Source: Orobanche coerulescens (Eukaryota; Streptophyta; Magnoliopsida; Lamiales; Orobanchaceae). From it: a stretch of DNA of 64,000 bases. The translations under genes were made by a program, and so were the position numbers. Below, in pieces: positions 31,044 through 41,467 of the stretch; the stretch's first letter is position 1, and the number at the start of each line of letters is the position of its first letter. The DNA lies in assembly GCA_033398695.1 (NCBI GenBank), contig CM065801.1, positions 3,038,001-3,102,000 on the forward strand. The letters run 5' to 3'. The notes below the pieces were generated by a model. The model did no database searches. It saw only the letters and a list, made by a program, of their open reading frames with translations, and was not told where the DNA came from.

Positions 31044-33430
31044 TCATAAGGATCTTGCTTGAGCTCGGTCTTCGGGCAAAATGCCGCTTTGAAGGTATTG
31101 CATTATAGGCTGCATCCACCATCGCGGTTCTGATTGCTCTGCTGCTCGGATTTCGGCCATTTCCATGGCCGATGAGGCGTGATGCCCTATGCTGACCTCA
31201 TCCATATGCTCGGCCCCGGCGCTGGATGCAAGTTTGGCCAAAGAGTCGGCCTGAATGTTTTCCGTTCGGGGAATATGTTGTATAGTTTCCTGAAAACCTT
31301 GCAGCCGGGCTCGGGCCAGGTTGAGGTACTTAACCAGTTTAGGCTCTTTGGCTTCGTATTCGCCGTTGATCTGGTTGACAATCAACTGAGAATCACTCAG
31401 GATGATGAGGCGGGTAAGGCCGAGAGAGGTCGCCATTTCTAGACCAGCCAAGAGAGCTTCGTATTCTGCCTCATTGTTGGTGGTTGGGAAACTCAGGCGA
31501 ATAGCCGAGCAGAACAGGCACTGGTCGGGACTAACGAGGACTATTCCCGCACCCGATCGGTCAGCGGTAGAGGACCCATCCACGTAGAGCGACCATTCTT
31601 CTGATGGGTCGTCCTCCTGGGCAATTGCGGGCGTGAACTCTGCAATGAAGTCCGCAAGGGCTTGTCCCTTTATAGCAGTGCGCGATTCGTAAGTTATGTC
31701 AAATTGTCCCAGTTCGACGGCCCATTTTACCATCCGGCCGGAAACATCAGGTCGGTGCATAACCTGTTTTAATGGATAGTTGGTTAAGACGACTACCTGA
31801 TGTTCCAAAAAGTAGGGCCTCAACTTCCGGGATGCCATTATGAGCGCATAGGCCAGTTTTTCCATCGGGGCATATCTAAGCTCGACATCATGAAGGGCCT
31901 GACTCACATAATAGACCGGATGTTGCACCGCATTCTCCGTTCGAATCAGAGCGGTGCTGATTGTGGAGTCGGAGACCGCGAGATATAAGTTAAGAAGTTC
32001 CCCTCGGGACGGTCTCTGCAGGGTCGGGGCTTCCGCTAGGACTTTCTTGATAGCTTCGAAGGCTTTTTGGCAAGGTTCTGTCCATTAAAAATCCTTGTTC
32101 TTTTTTATCGCCTCAAAGAAAGGTTTGCACTTATCCGTTGAGCGGGAGATGAAACGGCTCAGTGCGGCTAGGCGGCCAGTTAGGCTTTGCACCTTTTGGC
32201 CAGGAGTTTGGGGAACAAGCTCGCTCTGCCTTAATTTTATCGGGGTTGGCTTCAATCCCTCTTTGGCTTACCATGTAGCCGAGGAATTTTCCAGAACCTA
32301 CCCCGAAGGAACATTTCTTCGGATTTAGCTTCATCTTATACTATCGCAAAATAGCAAACATTTTATTGCGGTCATGTACATGGTCGGCCGAGCGCAGAGA
32401 TTTAACTAACATGTCATCTACATATACTCCCATAGTATGACCTATCAAGCTATTGAACATTTTATTTACCAGGCGTTGATATGTCGCGCCGGCATTCTTG
32501 AGCCCGAAAGGCATCATCCGGTAGCAGTATAAGCCACGGGCCGAGTAGAAGGAGGTATTTTCCTCATCGGCGGGGTGCATTGGGATCTGGTTGTATCCAG
32601 AATAGGCATCCATGAAGCTCATTAGATCGTGCCCGGCCGTGGCATCTACCATGTAATCGATATGGGGGAGCGGGTAGCTATCTTTTGGGCAGGCTTTATT
32701 CAGGTTGGAGAAGTCAATGCAGAGCCTCCATAGCCCGGTCGGCTTTTTTACCAAAACCGGGTTGGCTACCCAGGTCGGGTATTGGGCTTCCCGAATAAAC
32801 CCGTTATCAATTAGCTTTTCTACCTCCTCTTCCAGCCCTTTCTGTCATTCGGGCCCAATCTTTCTCCTCTTACGGGCCGGTTTTGAGTAGGTCGATGTTC
32901 AGTCGGTGGCATGCCAGTTCCGGATCAATCCCCGACATATCAGAATGGGTCCAAGCAAAGACATCCAAATTTTGTCTTAGATGGAAGACAAGCTCGGAGC
33001 GGATCGGTTCTTGGAGGTTGTGGCCGATCTTTAGCCGTCGGGCGGGATTAGATGAATCCACGTCGACCAGGTCCAATTCTTCTGTTGGCTCAGCGTGGCG
33101 GATTTTTCCTTTTGGATTTTGATACCGCGGGTCAACGGGATCTTCTTCTAAGATCGGCTCTTTCTCGGGCCTGCGGCCGCGGTCCGTCGCCTGTCCGATT
33201 CTCATTCCGGGGGTTTGCGCGGCTCCGGGACCGTCGGGCCCCCGGTCAAGCAGGGTGTTTCCCGTCTGTTGCTCGGAGTTGGTAGTCTCCATTTCTTCTG
33301 GCAGATTTTCCGGGATGGTTTCTGCGGCGTTGATCTCGCGAGCCCGGATGCTGAGATTGCATTCCCGGGCAGCCCTTTGATCCCCTCTGTGTACCCCGAC
33401 GCCGTCCGGGGTAGGGAATTCCATGCACAC
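31044..33430 (-). pseudogene. Tat Gypsy reverse transcriptase and dual RNase H (frameshifted)
   Basis: The RT start (FAWTHSDMSGIDPELACHRL) lies in the 32870-33430 segment. The palm is in 32341-32754, with DFSNLNKACPKDSYPLPHID, FMDAYSGYNQIPMH and the catalytic YVDDMLVKS. Frame changes occur near 32340 and 32860, and a short segment (32131-32334) has [17 protein letters not shown]. The 31044-31928 segment has the first RNase H (YVSQALHDVELRYAPMEKLA) and then a second RNase H-like domain with WSLYVDGSSTADRSGAGIVL and TTNNEAEYEALLAGLEMA. The second domain is the mark of the Tat lineage. Frames are broken at several points, so no active enzyme is expected. Confidence 0.92.
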
Positions 33431-33489
33431 GTGGTAGGTGGACTGAGTGGCTCTCGGTAGACATCACAGTCGGCCTACGATGGCATTGT

Positions 33490-34040
33490 AGTCATTGTGC
33501 ACGTCGATGATCTTAAAGGTTGTTATCATCGTTCTTCCGATCGTCCCCGACCAAATTCCGGGCGAGTCAATTTCCCAGGGAGGTGCGGCAGTTGGCAAAT
33601 CCCCGGATGTCCTCGTTGCAGGGCCGGTCATACGATTGGTCTACCTTCATCCTACGAAGGGTATGAAGGTAAATGATGCTTGCATAAGCCCCGGAGTCCA
33701 CCAATACCCTGTGGACCGGGACCCGGAGTGATGACAAGTGCGTCTGAATGGGGATGGTCCAAGCCGCCTGCGTCGGATTCCTCAAAAGTAACCGCCAGCT
33801 GGGGGTTTTTGGGGGCTTCTTCGGCCACCGATAGAAACCCTTCTGCTCGGCGCTCGGTCCGCTGATAGGAAGTGGTGGCTTCTCGGATGGATGCCTTTTT
33901 CTGGCGCTTGGACCGATGATCATCGACCTCGGCGGTGCCCATAATCGTTAGAATTTCCCGGGGGGATTTGGGGGCCGGAGGCACCCGATAATTCTTGGCT
34001 CTCGTCGGGTCGGCCCTATCCTGGCGATCCCGAGGCGGGT
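33490..34040 (-). pseudogene. Tat Gypsy protease region (frameshifted)
   Basis: Two overlapping frames share this domain. One has TFEESDAGGLDHPHSDALVI, the lead-in to the retropepsin fold. The other has VHRVLVDSGAYASIIYLHTL with the catalytic DSGA. A frameshift near 33700 separates them. The upstream end is cut by the Cassandra insertion at 34041-34664, which falls in the gag-protease linker. Confidence 0.85.
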
Positions 34041-34316
34041 TGTGATATCCCACACTGACTAGCAGAGAGCGGGCGAAGTGCCTTATATGTGCATGCGGAA
34101 CTCCAATAGCATGAGTCCTTTTGGGAACCCATTGGCTTCGGGGTGATGAGAACTCCGAAGTTAAGCGTGCTGGTGCGAGGAGCAACCGCAGGATGGGTGA
34201 CCTCCTGGGAAGATGCTCGTTGGGTTCCCAGAAACAAAACCGTGAGGGCCGGCTCAGAGGAGGGCGCCCAGAGCGGACAATATCATGCTACGGCGGAGGG
34301 ATCCCGGGATGTGACA
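34041..34316 (+). repeat. Cassandra 5' LTR with 5S-like pol III promoter
   Basis: Starts TGTGATATCCCACA and ends GGGATGTGACA. The 5S-like core is about 34149-34213, with box A-type AAGTTAAGCGTGC and box C-type GGATGGGTGACC. Confidence 0.92.
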
Positions 34317-34388
34317 ATTTGGTATCGGAGCCACTCTGCCGTGCGAGTGTGCCGACGGAGGCATCGGGTCATTTGAGGAGGGGCGGAT

Positions 34389-34664
34389 TGTGATATCCCA
34401 CACTGACTAGCAGAGAGCAGGCGAAGTGCCTTATATGTGCATGCGGAACTCCAATAGCATGAGGCCTTTTGGGAACCCATTGGCTTCGGGGTGATGAGAA
34501 CTCCGAAGTTAAGCGTGCTGGTGCGAGGAGCAACCGCAGGATGGGTGACCTCCTGGGAAGCTGCTCGTTGGGTTCCCAGAAACAAAACCGTGAGGGCCGG
34601 CTCAGAGGAGGGCGCCCAGAGCGGACAATATCATGCTACGGCGGAGGGGTCCCGGGATGTGACA
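34389..34664 (+). repeat. Cassandra 3' LTR with 5S-like pol III promoter
   Basis: Same length and ends as the 5' LTR. The differences visible are GCAGGC for GCGGGC, GAGGCC for GAGTCC, AGCTGC for AGATGC and GGGTCC for GGATCC. The 5S-like core is about 34497-34561. Confidence 0.92.
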
Positions 34665-36145
34665 CGGGTTCCGGGTAAACCGCCTCAAGCCTGTCTCGTC
34701 GCATGCTGCGATCAGGGCGGCAACGAGGTCTCGGTACTGCTCGGTGTTGTGACCCGCTGACTCATGATATTTACAAAAGCGGGTCTGGTCCATGTCCTTC
34801 TGATCTTTATAGATCGGTCGGGGGACTGGGAGCAAGTTTTTGCCTTTTATTTGATCGAATATCGCCGCGGCTCCAATGGAATATATTTCAGCGAAATTGG
34901 CCATGAGCTCGGGCCGGCGATAGCTTTGAGCGGCCGGGGCTGCCGAGGAAGAGGCAGGGGTTTTATTTTCCCGTCGAGGTTCTTGACGGGTCTCTTTGTA
35001 GTCATGCCTTTCTTCTTTCTTTTTATACGATCCTTTCTGATCGGAGGGCATGACTAACATTGGTGCCGGCATGGCTTCCTCGGCAGCTATGTGGGAGCTA
35101 GCGCGCTCCAAAATTCTGGTAGGTGTGTGGGACATTCGGCACACCGTCCGGCTAAAGAAAGAATTTTTGAGAAGGCGGCACAGGCAATAATGGCCAGCGC
35201 ATCGTCGGACATGGGCTCCGTCTCTAATATCCGTTTATTAAAACGGGATATATAATCTTTAAGGGACTCGTTCGGCCCCTGGATCACGGAAGCAATGGAT
35301 GAGCGTGGGGCGACCCGCACAAGGGACCCCATGAAGTGGGATCGGAACGTCGCCGAAAGCTGAGCCCATGTTTGAACCGAATGATGGGGCAGCGTCCGAT
35401 ACCACCTCTGGGCCCTCTCCCCCAGAGTTAGGGAAAACATTCGGCATCGGAACGCGTCCTGAGACCCATGTAGATCCATCCAAAAATTATAATGCCCAAG
35501 ATGGGCGTTAGGGTCTGTTTCTCCGTTGTATGGTGGAATTTGAGGAATTTTGAACTTCTCCGGGAGAGGTTCCGCCAGAACGCTAGGGGCCAGGGGACTC
35601 TCCTGGCTGTTGAGCCATTCCGAACTTTGGGATGGCTGGAGTTGTTTATTTTCGAGCTCCGTAAGGCGCTTTTTTAGAAACTCGATCTCGCTCGAATTAT
35701 CGCCCGGAGTGGGAGGCAATATTTGCGTTGGATTTAGGGACGGGTGGTGAGCCTTCTCTTCCTTACGGCTCTGACTCTGGACAGTATGAGCCGGTGCTGC
35801 CTTCTCGATTTTCCTTCCCGCCCCGAGGCGTTCAAAAACGGACGGGGGGCGCGAAAGCTTACTTTTCCGTGAGGGATGTGAGCTTTCGCCGTGGCTCTCT
35901 GCCCTTTCGCCGGCGGCCCCAGAGGCCGTCCTTTTTCTGCTTCGTCCCGAGGCAGCGGGGCGGGCCGTCTGAGATTCTGCCTCGAGCTGATCCTCGGGTT
36001 TTTGAAGGGTCCTGCCCCCTGTAACTCTTTCCATAAGGGCCGCCATGCCTTGGATGAAGGCAGGGTGTTTAAAGCATTCAACCACTTTAAAGAGGTTTTC
36101 TTCCTCCGTCGCGGGCTGAGGGTTTTTCGAACTGTTGTGAGACAT
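34665..36145 (-). pseudogene. Tat Gypsy Gag (frameshifted, cut by Cassandra)
   Basis: The likely start is the ATG at 36143-36145 (MSHNSSKNPQPATEEENLFK), 60 bp inside the end of the 5' LTR; an in-frame extension further into the LTR is ignored. The Retrotrans_gag core includes PPYNGETDPNAHLGHYNFWM, LTLGERAQRWYRTLP and SLKDYISRFNKRI. A frameshift near 35100-35144 leads to the nucleocapsid-like part with FCKYHESAGHNTEQYRDL, an atypical zinc-knuckle used in Tat elements. Soon after this the Cassandra element interrupts the gene at 34664. Confidence 0.9.
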
Positions 36146-36185
36146 TGCTGGTGAAGGGTCTATCTCTACCTTTTTTATCGAAGGC

Positions 36186-36204
36186 CCTCCTTCTAGCGCC
36201 AATC
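36186..36204 (-). other. Tat Gypsy primer-binding site
   Basis: On the minus strand, GATTGGCGCTAGAAGGAGG follows directly after the 5' LTR. TTGGCGC(T/C)-type sites are common in this Gypsy lineage. The exact tRNA partner was not determined. Confidence 0.65.
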
Positions 36205-36966
36205 TGTTGACGTCTGGTTTGGTCAACGTCACGTGTGCTGATCGGGACAAATGGATCGAAGACACGTAGAAAATAACAAATAAAGTGAAAGATATTTGAT
36301 CACTAAATTTTATTAATGACCTTTTGATAGCATAGAGCCGAGCAGAATAATGTGTGCCGGTCTATCCAGTTTCCTTGTTAATTACAAGTCTTTTTTTGTT
36401 CTTTTTCAGTATCTCTCAAGTCTCTCTCTTTTTCTCTCTCTCTTATTAATGCTCAAAATCCAAAGATCCCTTTTTACTGTTCATTTCTTCCATATATAGA
36501 CAATCTGGGCCAGTGGAGAGATGACAGCTGGCGCATGTTTGGGGAATATGCCCATAACACTTGTCAGTCTGCATTTAAGTCTTGGACACGTGGCGGCCTC
36601 TAAGGAGTGTCTTGGGAAGGGGCGTGACTGCATGCGTTAATTAGCATGCGGGTCTGTTTTGCCGACTTCCGGTGATGTCTATCCGATAGGGTCGGTCCTC
36701 GGGCCCCCCGCCGCTCTGGTCGACTTCGGGTCTCCCGCCGTTCAGGCCGGCCCTGCCGTAGTCTTGAATCGGGACATCTTCGTCCTTGCTCTGCTCGGCC
36801 TTCCTGGATCAGATACCGGGTCGGCCTCGGAGTCACCGTCCGTTCCGGTTTTTAGCGAGCCCGGTTGGAAATCGGGTTTTTTGTCCGGTCCGACTTCGGG
36901 TTCTGCTCGGCCGGTTTAGCTGCCTGGAGTGCCTACGTGGATTCTGAGTAGGATGGGCTACCAACA
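36205..36966 (-). repeat. Tat Gypsy 5' LTR
   Basis: 762 bp, 5' LTR because gag-pol runs on the minus strand away from it. It matches 25397-26156 closely over its full length. Confidence 0.92.
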
Positions 36967-36971
36967 AGTGT

Positions 36972-37420
36972 TTGACCGTGTGAAGCTAAAGAATAAACTT
37001 TACCGTCAATTATGTGAAGTTAAAGCGAACGTAAAACAATTAACCCAATTACATTAGCTTCACATGGGTGAAGCTAAAACGAACGAGAAGAATATTATTC
37101 TTTTATCTTTGGCGTCACATATGTGACGCCAAAGATAGTCGAGCAATTTTAAATATTATATCTTTAGCGTCACATAGGTGACGCCAAAGGCAGTCCACGA
37201 AATTTAAAAATTATATCTTTAGCGTCACATATGTGACGCCAAAGTGAGTTCAGCAATTTTAAATATTATATCTTTGGCGTCACATATGTGTCGCCAAATA
37301 AAGTCCAGTAATTTTAAATAATTTATTTCTAGCGTCACATGTGTGTCGTCAAAGTGTATTAGTAATTTAAATACAATTATTATATTAGCGTCACAAACGT
37401 GACGCTAAAGATCTTCGTTT
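36972..37420. repeat. CACTA left subterminal palindromes
   Basis: After the Gypsy insertion the left CACTA end resumes. It first carries AGCTTCACATGGGTGAAGCT-type repeats, then a tandem series of GGCGTCACATATGTGACGCC palindromes at about 37111, 37167, 37221, 37276, 37334 and 37392, spaced about 53-60 bp apart. The best copy is a perfect 28-bp palindrome at 37107-37134. Subterminal repeats are the binding sites of TNPA-type proteins in En/Spm. More copies lie at 25290-25390, 38048, 38100, 40630 and towards the right end. Confidence 0.88.
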
Positions 37421-38157
37421 AAAATAAAAAAATGAAATTAGCCAGAAAGAATTTTTGGCTAATTTGAGGTGTGTATGTATGTGTATATATATAATTTAAT
37501 CATAAATATATTTTAAATATATTTTTTTGTTGTAATTAGAAAATATGCCAAAAACTATACTTCTAATTATTATTAAAAGATAACTATATTATACTAAAAA
37601 TATATTTGTTTAATTAGAAAATAAATATACTCTTTTTGTAAAAATTGATTATAAGAAAAGATAAATCATATTATGTTATGTTCCAATAATATTAATATTG
37701 TAATTCACTTATATTTAAATAAATAAAAATCCTGCAAAAGAAAGACTAAAAAAACAAAAATATTAATAAGTTAGTAGAAACAAAAAAATAATATAAGTAA
37801 AATTATTAACAAAATTGAAAATAATTTAGAAATTACCTTGAAGATTGAGAGATGAAAGTTGAAGAAATGAGATGAAATGTGGATTATAATTTTGGAATGA
37901 AGGAAGGTTTGTAGTGATGTTGTATTTATAATATATTTTGAAACTCAATAGCTTACCATATGTGAAGCCATAGTATTTCAGTAAATTTGAATTTTCCCGC
38001 GTCCATGCCAAAAATTTCAAACTTCCGCCAAAATTTTTAAAATTTTATTGGTGTCACATATGTGACGCCTTTAATGAAGATAATTTTGTCCTGCACATTA
38101 GCTTCACATATGTGAAGATAAAACTTGTCAATCACTATATCCGCGTGCGCCACCTAC
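37421..38157. other. CACTA interior, AT-rich, no gene recognised
   Basis: No ORF of note. It contains single subterminal-type palindromes near 38048 (GTGTCACATATGTGACGCC) and 38100 (GCTTCACATATGTGAAG). Confidence 0.55.
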
Positions 38158-40599
38158 TGTAATACCCGGTTGTAATTCAGTAATTATCATTCAGTATTTA
38201 TCATTCAGTAATTGATACTCAGTAATTTTCACTCATTATTAATCAATTGTCACTCAGATTCAGTCATGGTATTCATCATTCAGAGTAATTGTATCGTATA
38301 TCAATCGTCATTCATCACTAATCGGTTTGGAGTTTCGTGCCGTGTTTATCATCATTGTTATGTTCGTTGCGAGCTGTGCGTGAGGAGTAGCGCACGCTAC
38401 GTACTCCTTTTAGCGTACGCTAATTGGGTATAGGTAGCGCACGCTACCACTCAGCTTTAGCGCACGCTAAGGTTGTCTGGCCGCGATCCGTAAGGTCTTG
38501 GCCGCAGTGAGATTATTGTAGCGCACGCGCTACGAGTGGTAAGTAGCGCACGCTAACGGGTTGTAGTAGCGCACGCTATATGTGTGGAGTAGCGCGCGCT
38601 AGGCGGATCGAGTTGAGTCCAGTGGCTCTTTGGATCGCCTTCGATTATTTCATAGCGCACGCTATGTGTTGTTGTTAGCGTCTGCAACCGATATATTAGC
38701 GTACGCTAAACTATGGTTGTAGCGCACGCTATCGAGGTCGAATCGAGGGCGACAGTTTTCGGACTCCGATCGGGCATCAATATTTCGTTAGCGCACGCTA
38801 ATAATGGATCTTAGCGCACGCTAGTAATATGGCCGTAGCGCACGCCTACAAGAAGGTACGTAGCGCGCTACCGTGTTCGGACAGTGGGTCGGACGACCCA
38901 AATTACTCGTTAGCGCACGCTACGCACAGCTAGCGCCGCGCTAACACGGGTGACTATAAATTGGGACAGTTTAGTCGAGTTCGTCATTATTCATCTCATT
39001 TCATTCCTTCGGTAGTTTTGGGCGATTTCGAGCGATTGCAGAGGATTCTTCAAGGTGTAATCATCAATCATCATCTTCAAGACTTTGAGTTGGATTAATC
39101 ATCACTTCATCATCTCCTATTCATCGAATCAAAGGTATTAAATTCTTGGATCTAGAATTTCGGATTTTGGGTTTTCCTTCCGATTTCTTCGTGTAAGCTT
39201 GGATTATCATTGGAATATGTTAGATATGGATTATCTACCTTGGATAAATATATTCCTACGGATTTAATGGTTATTTTCGAATTATTTCAAGAACCCTTGG
39301 GGTTGACTTTGGTTAATTGGGGATTTTCCGATTGATGTTGTTGTAACCATGAATTATGGATTCCTAATGGATTATTGATGTCATTGAAGTGTTTTGTTAG
39401 TTCGAAATACTCATTTTGGTTTGGTTTCGACATATTCGGGATCGATAATTCAAGTTGTGTGGTTGGTTATGTATTCGTTGGAATGCCTTATGAGTTTGAT
39501 TATCGTTGTTTCGAGTTGGGTTAGTCGTGTTTTGTTACTTGATGCGTGTATTGAGCGATTGTTGGTAATTATTGTTATTCAAGGTTGTTCGAGCGATCGG
39601 TATCTTGGTTAGGGCGTTGTTCGTGGACGGACATTCTTCATCGGTATTGTGTAAGTTAATTCTTACTCGGTTAAAAGGATATTCATTCCTTTTGTTGTTG
39701 TTCATTCATAATCGTAACTCATTCATCATTGTATTAACCGTATCAAAACTTGTCATTGTCAATTAATCACCTCGATCATAAGGAGCAGCGGTTCCGATTA
39801 TTTCATTGAGCTATCATTCATTTCACCATCATTTAATCTTGGTGAGTCATTATTCATTTTCGTTGTCACTTTTGTCATATTGTGGCATTAGGGTCATCTT
39901 GGCGTGCAGTTGGTATGTGTAGGATTTTCATGTCGGGCACATTATGGTCGTGTGTTGGTTGTTGGCCTCACATTGGATGCACACGAGTCAATGTGTCTCG
40001 TGAGGCTGATTAGGTACAAGACCACGCGTGTATTGATCGTTGGTGGCTTGTGCACGGACACATTTCCATCCGGGCGTAGTGTGGCGCCATTCCTTTGAGC
40101 CGTCGATAGTTGATTCATATAGCATGTTTGATTGCGTATGTTTCAACGAGAATAATTCATAATTTCGTATATATCATGATTGTGTATTTTCAACCCTTGA
40201 GGATTGTTGTTACGTATCGGCCGTTGGGGATCTTGTTTTTAGTCATGGCAAGGCTAAGGCACGGGGAGAGCACGGTGACGAGAGTCCCAGTGATACTAGT
40301 AGGGGCCCCGATGCATTGATCATTTATTCAGTCATTTATGTTTCCTTTATTTATTCCGCTGCAGACATTCCGTTTGAATGCTCATTTCATTCAGTGTTGT
40401 GTATTTTATCGTCACATAAAATACACATGTATTCTATTTTATCCTGGGTGTGTTGTATAAAACTCCTCATCGGAGTAATTGATGTTGTAATGTGGTTCGG
40501 TACTACATTTACCTGTGTAATTCATTCATTTTCATTCGCCTGGTGGGTCCCAGTCGGGGGTCCACGGCACTGTAATATCCGCCTAGTTTGGGGTGTTAC
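38158..40599. mobile_element. Solo LTR, 2442 bp, Gypsy-type, with a different palindrome array
   Basis: Starts TGTAATACCCGGTTGTAATT, ends GTTTGGGGTGTTACA, and is flanked by perfect CCTAC duplications (38153-38157 and 40600-40604). It is a member of the same family as 9281-11955: ends and middle blocks are nearly the same. The palindrome array at 38388-38943 uses another motif. No internal retroelement domains are present. It inserted in the CACTA transposon upstream of the transposase. Confidence 0.92.
38388..38943. repeat. Phased array of TAGCGCACGCTA palindromes
   Basis: About 18 copies of TAGCGCACGCTA or variants (TAGCGTACGCTA, TAGCGCGCGCTA) occur. They are in quartets with starts 22-25 bp apart: 38388, 38411, 38434, 38458; 38519, 38543, 38566, 38589; 38653, 38675, 38697, 38719; 38789, 38811, 38835, 38860; then a pair at 38911 and 38931. 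Gaps between groups are 50-70 bp. The layout is like the TTACGGCCGTAA array in the related LTR, but the motif is different. Confidence 0.9.
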
Positions 40600-40773
40600 A
40601 CCTACCGTCTGTGCAATTGTTGTAAACTTATTATTTGGCTTCACATATGTGACGCCAATATTTGATAAGTATATTATATAGCTCATACTTCGTTTGACAG
40701 ATGAACTATAACGCACAAAAATACACAGAACCTCATACATCGTTTTTTTTTCCTGAATTTTTTTCCGGAATAT

Positions 40774-41300
40774 ATATTCAAGGATATATATTGAGCATTT
40801 TCAAGCAATATTCGTCGATATTATAAGATATGTAGAAACAGTTGAAATTTAATTTGCATATTAATTTTGTATGCATATATGATTATACTTATTCTTCTTG
40901 TTGTTAGTACGAAATATAATTATCTTTTTAGTTGATAATTTAGTTGTAGTTTTATATTAAATGAAAATCTAGTTTGATGAAAGTTCGTTGATTTTATATT
41001 CATAATTCAAAATCAAATATTATACTTTCATAAAGTATATTCAAGGATATATTGAGCATTTGAAGCAATATTCGTCGATATTATAAGGTATGTAGAAATA
41101 ATTGAAATTTAATTTGCATATTAATTTTGTATGCAAATACGATTATACTTATTTTTGTTGTTGTTAATACGAAATAGAATTATCTTTTAGTTGATAATTT
41201 AGTTGTAGTTATGTTAAATTAGAATTTAGTTTGATGAAAGTTAGTTGATTTTATATTCATAATTCAAAAAAAATATTATATTTTCATAAGTTACGGATAC
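40774..41300. repeat. Tandem duplication of about 262 bp upstream of the CACTA transposase
   Basis: The block beginning TATATTCAAGGATATATATT (about 40774) recurs at about 41036 with the same order: AGCAATATTCGTCGATATTA, AATTTAATTTGCATATTAAT, ATTATCTTTTTAGTTGATAA and AGTTTGATGAAAGTT. It lies in the presumed promoter and leader of the transposase gene. Confidence 0.8.
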
Positions 41301-41467
41301 GAAGTTTCTATTCAATTTTAAGTTAGTTGATTATACTCATTTTCTTGTTGATTATAAATGTTATATTAAATCCGAAAATATTATTTATATTTTAGTTGAT
41401 AATAGATTATTTGGAATGCAATGAAAATATTTTTATATTAGATATTTATTTTGTATGCAGTGAAAAA

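Larger units (their letters stand above)
34041..34664 (+). mobile_element. Cassandra TRIM with 5S rRNA-like LTRs, inserted in Tat gag
   Basis: A 624-bp terminal-repeat retrotransposon in miniature. Two 276-bp LTRs (34041-34316 and 34389-34664) flank 72 bp. A primer site ATTTGGTATCGGAGCC follows the first LTR, and a purine tract GAGGAGGGGCGGA precedes the second. The target duplication CGGGT is perfect (34036-34040 and 34665-34669). Each LTR holds a segment like the 3' half of plant 5S rRNA (AACTCCGAAGTTAAGCGTGC, GGATGGGTGACCTCCTGGGA), with the internal RNA polymerase III promoter. This defines the Cassandra group. It has no coding capacity and depends on other elements. By eye the LTRs differ at about four sites, so insertion is recent relative to the host Gypsy. 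Confidence 0.95.
25397..36966 (-). mobile_element. Ty3/gypsy LTR retrotransposon, Tat lineage, 11.57 kb
   Basis: LTRs at 36205-36966 (5') and 25397-26156 (3') begin TGTTGACG and end CCAACA. The target duplication AGTGT is perfect (25392-25396 and 36967-36971). On the minus strand the order is gag, protease, RT, RNase H, second RNase H-like domain and integrase, then a long 3' region with 50-bp tandem repeats and an ORF in the opposite direction. A second RNase H plus an antisense extra ORF are known marks of the Tat group (Ogre, Retand and relatives). By eye the LTRs differ at a few percent of positions, so insertion is moderately recent. Many frameshifts and stops make it non-autonomous. Confidence 0.93.

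Noticed and set aside
34149..34561. Possible genuine 5S rRNA genes
   Set aside because: Only the promoter-bearing half resembles 5S. The copies are inside LTRs with primer site, purine tract and target duplication, so they are Cassandra LTR parts.
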